A DNA stretch of 64,000 nucleotides, taken from DATAZK01 sp963737695 (GTDB lineage Bacteria; Actinomycetota; Actinomycetes; Frankiales; Frankiaceae). The position numbers and the translations under genes are program-made. The stretch spans positions 186,001 through 250,000 of the forward strand of contig CAVTTQ010000003.1 of NCBI GenBank assembly GCA_963737695.1, written 5' to 3'. Positions within the stretch are counted from its first letter, which is position 1, and each line of letters opens with the position of its first letter. Positions 15,238-22,841 of this stretch are shown in pieces. The notes under the pieces were generated by a model that was given only the letters and a program-made list of their open reading frames with translations, had not been told where the DNA came from and ran no database searches.

Positions 15238-15948
15238 GTGGCTTCCCCGTCCCCCTCGCGTCCGATCGAACGCGCCGGACGGATAGGTGTCGTCACCTTT
15301 CCCGGGTCGCTCGACGACCGTGACGCGCTGCACGCGGTGGAGCTCGCGGGCGCGGAGCCGGTGCCGCTCTGGCATGCCGATTCCGACCTGGCTGGGGTCG
15401 ATGCCGTGGTCCTGCCCGGGGGGTTCTCCTACGGCGACTACCTGCGCGCAGGTGCGATCGCCCGGTTCTCCCCGCTCGTCGCGGCGCTGATCGAAGCCGC
15501 CCGCGACGGCCTGCCAGTGCTGGGGATCTGCAACGGCTTTCAGGTGCTCTGCGAAGCGGGCCTGCTGCCCGGGGCGCTGACCCGCAATAGCGGACTGCGC
15601 TTCGTCTGCCGAGACCAGTCGCTGCGCGTCGACAATGCGACGACCCCCTGGACCAGTGCCTACGAGCCCGGCTCCACCGTGATCATTCCGGTGAAGCACG
15701 GTGACGGCCGCTACGTCGCTGACCCCGCGACGATCATCGAGCTCGAAGCAGAGGGTCGCATCGTCATGCGTTACGTAGGCGGCAATCCCAACGGCTCCCT
15801 CGCAGACATCGCCGGCGTGTGCTCGGCGGACGGTCGGGTCGTGGGTCTGATGCCGCATCCGGAGCACGCCGTCGAGTCGCTGACCGGGCCGAGCGATGAC
15901 GGGCTCGGGATGTTCGTCTCCGCCGTCTCCCGATTGGCCGCAGCATGA
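15238..15948 (+). CDS. purQ: FGAM synthase glutaminase subunit PurQ
   Basis: The 236-aa class I glutamine amidotransferase supplies ammonia to PurL. The catalytic triad is visible: nucleophile Cys98 in LGICNGFQVLCEAGLLPG, and His207 and Glu209 in GLMPHPEHAVE. The N terminus IGVVTFPGSLDDRDALHAVE is typical. The GTG start is supported by the leaderless -10 element. The stop overlaps the purL start (ATGA), which couples translation of the two subunits in equal amounts. Confidence 0.97.
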   Translation: MASPSPSRPIERAGRIGVVTFPGSLDDRDALHAVELAGAEPVPLWHADSDLAGVDAVVLPGGFSYGDYLRAGAIARFSPLVAALIEAARDGLPVLGICNGFQVLCEAGLLPGALTRNSGLRFVCRDQSLRVDNATTPWTSAYEPGSTVIIPVKHGDGRYVADPATIIELEAEGRIVMRYVGGNPNGSLADIAGVCSADGRVVGLMPHPEHAVESLTGPSDDGLGMFVSAVSRLAAA

Positions 15949-18191
15949 CCGAAGCCCACTCCCCACTGGTGCATCCGCCGGCGGGCCTGCACCGCGAGCT
16001 CGGGCTGACCGACGACGAGTACGGACGCATCGTCCAGACGCTGGGCCGCGAGCCGACCGGCCCCGAGCTCGCCATGTATTCGGTCATGTGGAGCGAGCAC
16101 TGCTCCTACAAGTCGAGCCGGATCCACCTCAAGCAATTCGGCGATCTGCCCGGCGGCGAGCGGTTGCTGGCCGGCATCGGTGAAAACGCCGGAGTGGTCG
16201 ATGTGGGCGGCGGCCTGGCGGTCACTTTCAAGGTCGAGTCGCACAACCACCCCAGCTACGTCGAGCCCTACCAGGGAGCCGCGACGGGAGTCGGCGGGAT
16301 CATCCGCGACATCCTCGCAATGGGAGCCAGGCCGATCGCCGTCATGGACAGCCTGCGCTTCGGCGACGCCGACGCCGAGGACACCGCGCGTGTGATGCCG
16401 GGGATCGTGGCGGGCGTCGGGGGCTACGGCAATTGCATGGGTCTGCCCAACATCGGCGGTGAAATCGGCTTCGATCCCACCTACGCCGGCAACCCTCTGG
16501 TGAACGCCCTGTGCATCGGTCTGCTCCCCGCGGCCAGGCTCCAGACAAGTGCTGCGACCGGCTCCGGCAACTCGGTCATCCTGCTCGGGGCCAAGACCGG
16601 CCGCGATGGCATCGGCGGGGTGTCGGTCCTCGCGAGCGCCACGTTCGACGAGACCGGTGCTCCCGCCCGGCGACCCTCGGTGCAGGTGGGTGATCCCTTC
16701 ACCGAGAAGATCGTCACCGAATGCGTCCTCGAGCTCTACGACCGAGAGCTGATCATCGGCGTCCAGGATCTGGGCGGCGCGGGCCTGTGCTGCGCCATCT
16801 CCGAGACGGCGGCCAAGGCTGCGATGGGCATGAACGTCGACCTCGATCGGGTGCCTTTGCGCGAAGCGTCGATGGTCCCCGAGGAGATCCTCGTCAGCGA
16901 GTCGCAGGAGCGGATGCTGGCGATCGTGGCGCCGGAGATGGTCACGGCGGTCCTTGATCTCGCCAAGCGCTGGGGTGTGCTCGCCACGGAGATCGGAAGC
17001 GTCACCGACACCGGGCGCCTTGTCGTTCGCTGGCACGGCAACGTGGTGGTCGACGTGCCGCCGGCCTCCCTGGCCGAAGAGGGGCCGGTCTACACGCGTC
17101 CGATCCGCCCCCGCCCGCAGCTGCCCGACAAGGACCTCGCCCGGCCGGCGCGCGACGAGCTCGGTGCCGAACTGTTGCACATGCTCGCCGACCCCCAGCT
17201 GTGTTCGCGCCGTTGGGTCACCGAGCAGTACGACCGCTACGTCATGGGCAACACCGTGCTCGCGACCCCGGACGATGCCGGGGTCATCAGGCTTGACGGT
17301 GGAAACGGCCGGGGTGTGGCGTTGGCGCTGGACGGACCCGCCCGCTACTGCGCCCTTGATCCTTATGCGGGCGCCCAACTCGCGCTGGCCGAGTCCTTCC
17401 GCAACGTCGCGGCCACCGGGGCAGAGCCGTACGCGGTCACCGACTGCCTGAATTTCGGCTCGCCGGAGGATCCCGAGGTGATGTGGGCCTTCGCCGAGAC
17501 CTGCCGCGGTCTGGCCGACGCCTGTCGCACCCTTGGTCTCCCAGTGACCGGGGGCAACGTCAGCTTCTACAACGCCACGGGCGGTACGGCGATCCTGCCC
17601 ACCCCGGTGATCGGGGTCCTGGGCGTCCTGGACGATGTCGAGCGCCGCACCCCCGGCGGCTTTTCCGCCGAAGGCGACACCATCCTGCTGCTGGGCGACA
17701 CCGCCGATGAGTTCGGCGGATCCGCCTGGTCGTGGATCAGGCACCGTCACCTCGGCGGGCTTCCACCGAAGGTCGACCTCGAACGGGAGGCTCTGCTCGC
17801 CGCTGTGCTCGTAGCCGGGTCCCGCGACGGGATGCTGACTTCCGCCCACGACATCTCCGACGGTGGGCTCGCCATCACGTTGGCGGAGCTGTGCCTGCGG
17901 TTCGGCTACGGCGCGCGGATCGTGCTGGAGGAGTCGGCCGATCCTTTCGTCAGCCTCTTCAGCGAGTCAGCCGGACGGGCGGTGGTCGCCGTCCCGCGTT
18001 CGGAGGAGCTGCGCTTCACCGACATGTGTGCGGCACGCGGCCTGCCCTGGCAGCGGATCGGGGTAGTGGACGGCGCTCCTGAGGCCGCGCCCAAGCTGGA
18101 GATCCAGGGAGTCATGTCCGTCGCCCTGGATGACCTTCGGGCGGCCCACGAGGACACCCTGCCGGCACTGCTCGGCGCTCTCGCGCCCTAG
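15945..18191 (+). CDS. purL: FGAM synthase large subunit PurL
   Basis: This 748-aa synthetase subunit is the small-type PurL that works with PurS and PurQ to convert FGAR to FGAM with ATP and ammonia. Motifs: MYSVMWSEHCSYKSSR with the catalytic His near residue 50, TFKVESHNHPSYVEPYQGAATGVGGI, VQDLGGAGLCCAISE and TVLATPDDAGVIRLDG in the second half. The internal duplication of the AIR-synthase fold is evident from the two sets of Gly-rich loops (NIGGEIGFD and TGGNVSFYN). Its length is normal. Translation is coupled to purQ by a 4-nt overlap. Confidence 0.98.
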   Translation: MTEAHSPLVHPPAGLHRELGLTDDEYGRIVQTLGREPTGPELAMYSVMWSEHCSYKSSRIHLKQFGDLPGGERLLAGIGENAGVVDVGGGLAVTFKVESHNHPSYVEPYQGAATGVGGIIRDILAMGARPIAVMDSLRFGDADAEDTARVMPGIVAGVGGYGNCMGLPNIGGEIGFDPTYAGNPLVNALCIGLLPAARLQTSAATGSGNSVILLGAKTGRDGIGGVSVLASATFDETGAPARRPSVQVGDPFTEKIVTECVLELYDRELIIGVQDLGGAGLCCAISETAAKAAMGMNVDLDRVPLREASMVPEEILVSESQERMLAIVAPEMVTAVLDLAKRWGVLATEIGSVTDTGRLVVRWHGNVVVDVPPASLAEEGPVYTRPIRPRPQLPDKDLARPARDELGAELLHMLADPQLCSRRWVTEQYDRYVMGNTVLATPDDAGVIRLDGGNGRGVALALDGPARYCALDPYAGAQLALAESFRNVAATGAEPYAVTDCLNFGSPEDPEVMWAFAETCRGLADACRTLGLPVTGGNVSFYNATGGTAILPTPVIGVLGVLDDVERRTPGGFSAEGDTILLLGDTADEFGGSAWSWIRHRHLGGLPPKVDLEREALLAAVLVAGSRDGMLTSAHDISDGGLAITLAELCLRFGYGARIVLEESADPFVSLFSESAGRAVVAVPRSEELRFTDMCAARGLPWQRIGVVDGAPEAAPKLEIQGVMSVALDDLRAAHEDTLPALLGALAP

Positions 18192-18210
18192 TCCCCGGCA
18201 ATTCGCACAC

Positions 18211-18690
18211 ATGCCCGGACCTCGCCGTTACGAGCCGGCGGCCGTCGACCTCGCCGCGAAGGCACAGCGGGAGATCCTCACCCACGCGGGTATTGAGGCG
18301 CCCGCCCAGCGATCGATTCCCGGGCTGCCTGATCTCCTGGCACTGGTGGCTCTGGGGATCCGCCGGGACGTGCCGGCAGACCCGGGCGCGCTCCGGATTG
18401 CCGTCCGGGTGCTGGCTGATCAGCTGGCCACGACCCATCCGGGGCGATCCGTCGAAGTGCGAGTTCCGCCATACGCAGCGGTGCAATGCATCGCCGGGCC
18501 TCGCCACACCCGAGGCACTCCGCCGAACGTCGTCGAGACCGATCCGGCCACTTTCGTGGGTTTGGCCTGTGGATTCATCGATTGGGAATCGGCAGTCGCC
18601 ACCGGGCGGGTGCGCGCCAGCGGCGAGCGTGCCGATCTTCGGGCGTTTCTGCCCCTTGATGAGCTCCTGACCGAGAGCCCTGGGCCGTAG
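18211..18690 (+). CDS. Sterol-carrier family protein between purL and purF
   Basis: This 159-aa cytosolic protein belongs to the small actinobacterial family annotated as sterol carrier family protein, here in the same slot I recall for Rv0807 between purL and purF. Recognisable stretches are ILAVRVLADQLATTHPGRSVE-like LRIAVRVLADQLATTHPG, VRVPPYAAVQCIAGPRHTRG, and VVETDPATFVGLACGFIDW. ATG 18211 is chosen because the preceding region belongs to the purL end. Its stop codon TAG forms part of the purF -10 element. Conservation of position suggests a link to purine synthesis, but no role is known to me. Confidence 0.8.
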   Translation: MPGPRRYEPAAVDLAAKAQREILTHAGIEAPAQRSIPGLPDLLALVALGIRRDVPADPGALRIAVRVLADQLATTHPGRSVEVRVPPYAAVQCIAGPRHTRGTPPNVVETDPATFVGLACGFIDWESAVATGRVRASGERADLRAFLPLDELLTESPGP

Positions 18691-18693
18691 ACT
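18688..18693 (+). promoter_or_regulatory. Leaderless -10 element of purF overlapping a stop codon
   Basis: TAGACT ends 7 nt before GTG 18701. Its first three bases are the stop codon of the upstream gene, so termination and promoter share the same bases. Confidence 0.55.
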
Positions 18694-18700
18694 TCACATC

Positions 18701-20233
18701 GTGCGGCGCCTCTCGGCAGCCGGTCTTCCGGCAGCCCTCCCAGCCGATCAGCCCTCAGACCCATACGCGGAAATGAACGATGATCCCGGCCCACGGGATG
18801 CGTGCGGCGTTTTCGGGGCTTTTGCCCGCGGCGAAGAGGTAGCGAAGCTCGCGTACTACGGGCTTTACGCGCTGCAGCACCGGGGCCAGGAAGCTGCTGG
18901 CATTGCGGTGAGCGATGGCGGCAGCATCGTCGTCTACAAGGAGCTCGGCCTGGTCTCCCAGGTCTTCGATGAGGTGACGCTCGGCAGCCTCACCGGCCAC
19001 ATCGCCGTCGGCCACACGCGCTACTCCACCACCGGGTCCAGCACCTGGGAGAATGCACAGCCCTCCTATCGCACCCACAAGGGTGGCGGCATCGCGCTGG
19101 GGCACAACGGCAACCTCACCAACACCGCAGAGGTCGCCGACCGGCTCGCTGCCCTCGGTGGGCGCGGAGCGGTGCTTTCGGCGACCACCGACTCCGAAGT
19201 CATCACCGGGCTGCTGGCCAATTCCGAGCTCGGCCTGGAGAAGGCGGCACTCGATGTCCTTCCGCTGCTGGAAGGCGCCTTCTGCCTCGTTTTCTGTGAC
19301 GAATCGACCCTTTGCGCGGCTCGAGACGCGCACGGCATCCACCCCCTCGTCCTTGGACGGCTGGGCTCCCTCGAGGCACCGAGCGGCTGGGTCGTCGCGA
19401 GCGAGACCGCGGCCCTCGACATCGTTGGCGCCGAGTTCGTACGCGAGGTCGAGGCCGGCGAGATGCTGGTCATCGACGACGACGGGGTACGCACTCACCG
19501 GTTCGCAGACGCCACTCCCCACGGCTGCCTGTTCGAATACGTCTATCTGTCGCGGCCTGACACCACGATCGCCGGCCGATCCGTACACGCCGCCCGGGTC
19601 GAGGTGGGACGCACGTTGGCTCGCGAGTCGCCGACCGAGGCCGACCTCGTCATCCCGGTGCCCGAGTCAGGCACCCCGGCCGCCATCGGCTACGCCGAAC
19701 AGAGCGGCATCCCGTACGGCGCTGGGCTGGTCAAGAACGCCTACGTAGGACGTACCTTCATCCAGCCCTCCCAGAGCATCCGGCAGCTCGGCATTCGCCT
19801 CAAGCTCAACCCGCTGCGTGAGGTCATCGCGGGTAAGCGTCTCGTCGTGGTCGACGACTCGGTCGTACGCGGCAATACCCAGGCCGCCCTGGTCAAGATG
19901 CTCCGGGAGTCCGGCGCGGCCGAGGTCCACGTGCGGATCAGTTCCCCACCGGTGCGCTGGCCCTGCTTCTACGGCATCGACTTCGCCACCCGCGACGAAC
20001 TCATCGCAACCGGCCGGGGCGTCGAAGAAATCCGCCGCTTGATCGGCGCCGATTCACTGGCTTACGTCTCTCTCGAGGGCCTCGTCGACGCGACCAATCA
20101 GCCCAGCGCCAGCCTGTGCAAGGCGTGCTTCACGGGTTCCTACCCGGTCGAGCTCCCAGAGCTCAGCCAGCGCAGCAAGAACCTGCTCGAGGTCGGCAGC
20201 TTCAGCGCCGCCGTCCCGACCCTGGTTCCATGA
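18701..20233 (+). CDS. purF: Amidophosphoribosyltransferase (glutamine PRPP amidotransferase)
   Basis: The 510-aa enzyme starts purine synthesis by making phosphoribosylamine from PRPP and glutamine. It is the B. subtilis-like form: a propeptide precedes Cys35 in RDACGVFGAF, which would become the N-terminal nucleophile after cleavage. Glutaminase motifs are YALQHRGQEAAGIAV and HNGNLTN. The PRPP loop is RLVVVDDSVVRGNTQ. Cysteines in WPCFYGIDF and SLCKACFTG fit the 4Fe-4S ligands of this class. GTG 18701 fits a leaderless -10; ATG 18773 would give a shorter propeptide of 10 residues. purM overlaps the stop by 4 nt. Confidence 0.97.
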   Translation: MRRLSAAGLPAALPADQPSDPYAEMNDDPGPRDACGVFGAFARGEEVAKLAYYGLYALQHRGQEAAGIAVSDGGSIVVYKELGLVSQVFDEVTLGSLTGHIAVGHTRYSTTGSSTWENAQPSYRTHKGGGIALGHNGNLTNTAEVADRLAALGGRGAVLSATTDSEVITGLLANSELGLEKAALDVLPLLEGAFCLVFCDESTLCAARDAHGIHPLVLGRLGSLEAPSGWVVASETAALDIVGAEFVREVEAGEMLVIDDDGVRTHRFADATPHGCLFEYVYLSRPDTTIAGRSVHAARVEVGRTLARESPTEADLVIPVPESGTPAAIGYAEQSGIPYGAGLVKNAYVGRTFIQPSQSIRQLGIRLKLNPLREVIAGKRLVVVDDSVVRGNTQAALVKMLRESGAAEVHVRISSPPVRWPCFYGIDFATRDELIATGRGVEEIRRLIGADSLAYVSLEGLVDATNQPSASLCKACFTGSYPVELPELSQRSKNLLEVGSFSAAVPTLVP

Positions 20234-21285
20234 CCGATTACCGCTCGGCCGGCGTCGACATCGAGGCCGGCGAGCGTGCCGTGGCCCTGCTCAAGAGCCG
20301 AGTCTCGCGTTCCAGACGCCCCGAGGTGATGGGTGATCTGGGCGGCTTCGCAGGGCTCTTCAAGCTCGATACCAGCCGCTACAAGTCGCCGGTGCTCGCC
20401 TCTTCCACCGATGGTGTCGGCACCAAGCTGATGATTGCTCAGGCTTTGGACAAGCACGACACGATCGGCCTGGACCTGGTCGGCATGGTCGTCGACGACC
20501 TCGTCGTCTGCGGCGCCGAACCACTCTTCATGAACGACTACGTAGCCTGCGGCAAGGTCGTCCCGGAGCGGATGGCCGACATTGTGGGTGGGGTCGCAGA
20601 GGGCTGCGCGCGCGCCGGTTGCGCGTTGGTCGGAGGCGAGATCGCCGAACACCCGGGGATGCTGCAGCCTGGTGAGTACGACCTGGCGGGCACCGGGGTC
20701 GGCGTGGTCGAGGCAGATGCGATTCTTGGGGCGGATCGGGTTCGCACCGGCGATGTCGTCGTCGCCATGGGCTCCAGCGGCCTGCACTCCAACGGCTACT
20801 CGCTCGCGCGCCACGCGCTGCTTTCGCTCGCCCGGATGCGGCTGGACGCCGTGGTGCCGGAATTCGGGCGGACGTTGGGCGAGGAGCTTCTGGAGCCCAC
20901 GCGTATTTACGCCCTCGACTGTCTCGCACTGATCGCTGAGACCGAAGTGCACGCGTTCGCACACGTCACAGGGGGTGGGCTCGCCTCGAACCTGTCACGC
21001 GTGCTGCCGGCAGGCACTGCCGTCACCCTCGACCGCGCAAGCTGGTCGGTGCCGGCCGTCTTTTCCCTCATCGCCGACCGCGGCCACGTCGCCGCGGAGG
21101 AGATGGAGCGCACTTTCAACCTCGGTGTGGGAATGGTGGCGATCGTCGCCCCAGCCGACGCGGACCGTGCCCTCGCCGTACTCCTCGGGCGCCACGTGCC
21201 GGCCTGGGTCGCCGGAACCGTCACCGCGGGCACCGCCGGAAGCCCCGGCGTCGTAGAGCTGATCGGCAAGCACCCGAGCGCTTAG
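20230..21285 (+). CDS. purM: AIR synthetase (FGAM cyclo-ligase)
   Basis: The 351-aa enzyme closes the imidazole ring, turning FGAM into AIR with ATP. Motifs: TDYRSAGVDIEAGERAV at the start, VLASSTDGVGTKLMIA (about 62-77), DLVVCGAEPLFMNDYVACGK, GGEIAEHPGMLQPGEYDLAG and HVTGGGLASNLSRVLP. Length and order match the family. ATG 20230 overlaps the purF stop as ATGA. The gene ends the purine block; it converges on pyrE with about 110 bp between the stops, in which I see no convincing terminator. Confidence 0.97.
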   Translation: MTDYRSAGVDIEAGERAVALLKSRVSRSRRPEVMGDLGGFAGLFKLDTSRYKSPVLASSTDGVGTKLMIAQALDKHDTIGLDLVGMVVDDLVVCGAEPLFMNDYVACGKVVPERMADIVGGVAEGCARAGCALVGGEIAEHPGMLQPGEYDLAGTGVGVVEADAILGADRVRTGDVVVAMGSSGLHSNGYSLARHALLSLARMRLDAVVPEFGRTLGEELLEPTRIYALDCLALIAETEVHAFAHVTGGGLASNLSRVLPAGTAVTLDRASWSVPAVFSLIADRGHVAAEEMERTFNLGVGMVAIVAPADADRALAVLLGRHVPAWVAGTVTAGTAGSPGVVELIGKHPSA

Positions 21286-21396
21286 TTCGACCCATCGCTG
21301 GTGGACGTGGGGCCGGTGGCTGTGGGGTGCGCTAGTTGCGGTTGCACCGGCTTTGGCCGGCGTGTCACCTGAGAAAGCGCAACCCCCTTGGGCTCG

Positions 21397-21948
21397 CTAA
21401 GCCAGGCCCAATTCTTCGAGGCCGTAGGCGAACCGGTACGTCAGACCGGCCTCCGCGATCTTCTCGGCGGCGCCGGTGCTTCGGTCGGCGATCACGGCGA
21501 CTCCGACCACCTCGGCGCCCGCCTCGCGCAGCGCCTCGACGGCGGTCATGACCGAACCACCGGTAGTGGAGGTGTCTTCGACGGCCAGCACCCGGCGGCC
21601 AGCGACATCAGGCCCTTCGATACGACGCTGCAACCCGTGCGACTTGCCTTCCTTGCGTACGACGAACGCGTCCAGCGCCCGCCCCTGCGAAGCCGCGGCA
21701 TGAAGCATCGCGGCTGCCACCGGGTCGGCGCCCATGGTCAGGCCGCCCACCGCGTCGTAATCGAGGTCAGCGGTGAGCTCGAGCATCACGCGACCGACGA
21801 GCGGGGCCGCCTGTGACTGCAAGGTGATCCGCCGCAGATCGACGTAATAGTCCGCCTCGCGCCCCGAGGCCAGGGTCACCTTGCCCCAGACGATCGCGTT
21901 GTCACGGATAAGGCCCAGCAGCTGGTTGCGGTCGTCCACGATCGCCAC
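21397..21948 (-). CDS. pyrE: Orotate phosphoribosyltransferase
   Basis: The 183-aa enzyme transfers ribose-5-phosphate from PRPP to orotate to form OMP in pyrimidine synthesis. The PRPP-binding signature is present as RVLAVEDTSTTGGSV (about 118-132). The N-terminal segment GKVTLASGREADYYVDLRR binds orotate, and VVRKEGKSHG holds the catalytic loop Lys residues. The start is GTG 21948. No other pyrimidine gene is nearby. Closeness to clpB resembles the arrangement I recall in mycobacteria (Rv0382c to Rv0384c). Confidence 0.95.
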   Translation of the reverse strand: MAIVDDRNQLLGLIRDNAIVWGKVTLASGREADYYVDLRRITLQSQAAPLVGRVMLELTADLDYDAVGGLTMGADPVAAAMLHAAASQGRALDAFVVRKEGKSHGLQRRIEGPDVAGRRVLAVEDTSTTGGSVMTAVEALREAGAEVVGVAVIADRSTGAAEKIAEAGLTYRFAYGLEELGLA

Positions 21949-22045
21949 GTTAGCGGGCCGCCCTCTACTTCACCGCCGGCGCCATGGGCTGGTAGCCCTG
22001 GGACGCCATGCGGCTATGGCGCCGGGAGGGATTGGCGCCGGGCAG

Positions 22046-22804
22046 CTATTGCTGGTCGCGGTTTGCGAACTTGGCCATCGTGGCGATGGCTCGGCGCGGC
22101 AAGAGCTTCGTCGCGGCAACCGAAGCCTTGTACGGCACGCCCGGTATGCAGACCACCCGGCCACGGGCAAGATCGCGAAGCGCGATGTCGACCAGCTGTT
22201 CGGCGTCCAGCCATAGCAGCCGGGCCTGCAGGCCGGCCGAAGGCATCTCGGCGGGTTCGTGCATCTCGCTGCGGACGTAGCCAGGACACAGCGCCATGAC
22301 CTTCACACCCTGCGAGACGTAACGCACGGCCAGACTCTCGGACAGGGCGAGAACGTAGGCCTTGCTGGCGGAGTACGTCGCGAAGCCGGCAGCCGCGGTG
22401 AACGCGGCCACGGACGCGACGTTGATGATCCCGCCCTTTCCCGCCGCGAGCATCGGCGGCACCGCAGCGTGGGTCAGGCGCATGACGGCCCTGACATTCA
22501 CCCCGAGCATGCGCTCCTCGGCGTCGACGGTCGTCTCGTCAAAGCCGGCGCCCACGCCGATGCCGGCGTTGTTGATCAGAAGATCGACGCCGCCGGCAGT
22601 CAGGCGCGCCTCGACGAGCGCGCAGCCTTCGGCGGTGGCCAGGTCGGCGACGATGACCTCGTCAGCGCCCCCTTCGCGGCGAAGGGTCTCGAGACGGTCT
22701 GCCCGCCGGGCCACCGCGATGACCTGATAGCCATCAGCAGCGAGCCGGCGGGCGAAGGCGGCTCCGATGCCGGAGGAGGCACCGGTGACCAGAGCGGTAG
22801 GCAT
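22046..22804 (-). CDS. Short-chain dehydrogenase/reductase
   Basis: This 252-aa classical SDR has the cofactor loop TGASSGIGAAFARRL (residues 7-21), ARRADRL after the second strand (Arg suggests NADP), LINNAGIGVGAGF, and the active site with Ser in VASVAAF and YSASK with Tyr and Lys. The substrate-binding C terminus ends in a basic region (YKASVAATKLLPRRAIATMAKF) that may touch the membrane. Such SDRs act on ketones or fatty-acyl substrates, and the substrate is unknown. ATG 22804 is supported by a -10 element 6 nt upstream. clpB lies 37 nt upstream on the same strand. Confidence 0.88.
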   Translation of the reverse strand: MPTALVTGASSGIGAAFARRLAADGYQVIAVARRADRLETLRREGGADEVIVADLATAEGCALVEARLTAGGVDLLINNAGIGVGAGFDETTVDAEERMLGVNVRAVMRLTHAAVPPMLAAGKGGIINVASVAAFTAAAGFATYSASKAYVLALSESLAVRYVSQGVKVMALCPGYVRSEMHEPAEMPSAGLQARLLWLDAEQLVDIALRDLARGRVVCIPGVPYKASVAATKLLPRRAIATMAKFANRDQQ

Positions 22805-22810
22805 GCCCGA

Positions 22811-22816
22811 ACCCTA
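22811..22816 (-). promoter_or_regulatory. Leaderless -10 element of the SDR gene
   Basis: On the minus strand TAGGGT ends 6 nt before ATG 22804. It lies in the 37-bp gap after clpB, so the SDR can be transcribed apart from clpB. Confidence 0.55.
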
Positions 22817-22841
22817 TGGGCCGGGCCGCTGGGTCCAGCCC

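Noticed and set aside
15771..17849. A 692-codon open frame on the minus strand opposite purL
   Set aside because: It is a high-GC shadow of purL with Arg/Gly/His-rich composition and no motif; purL is certain.
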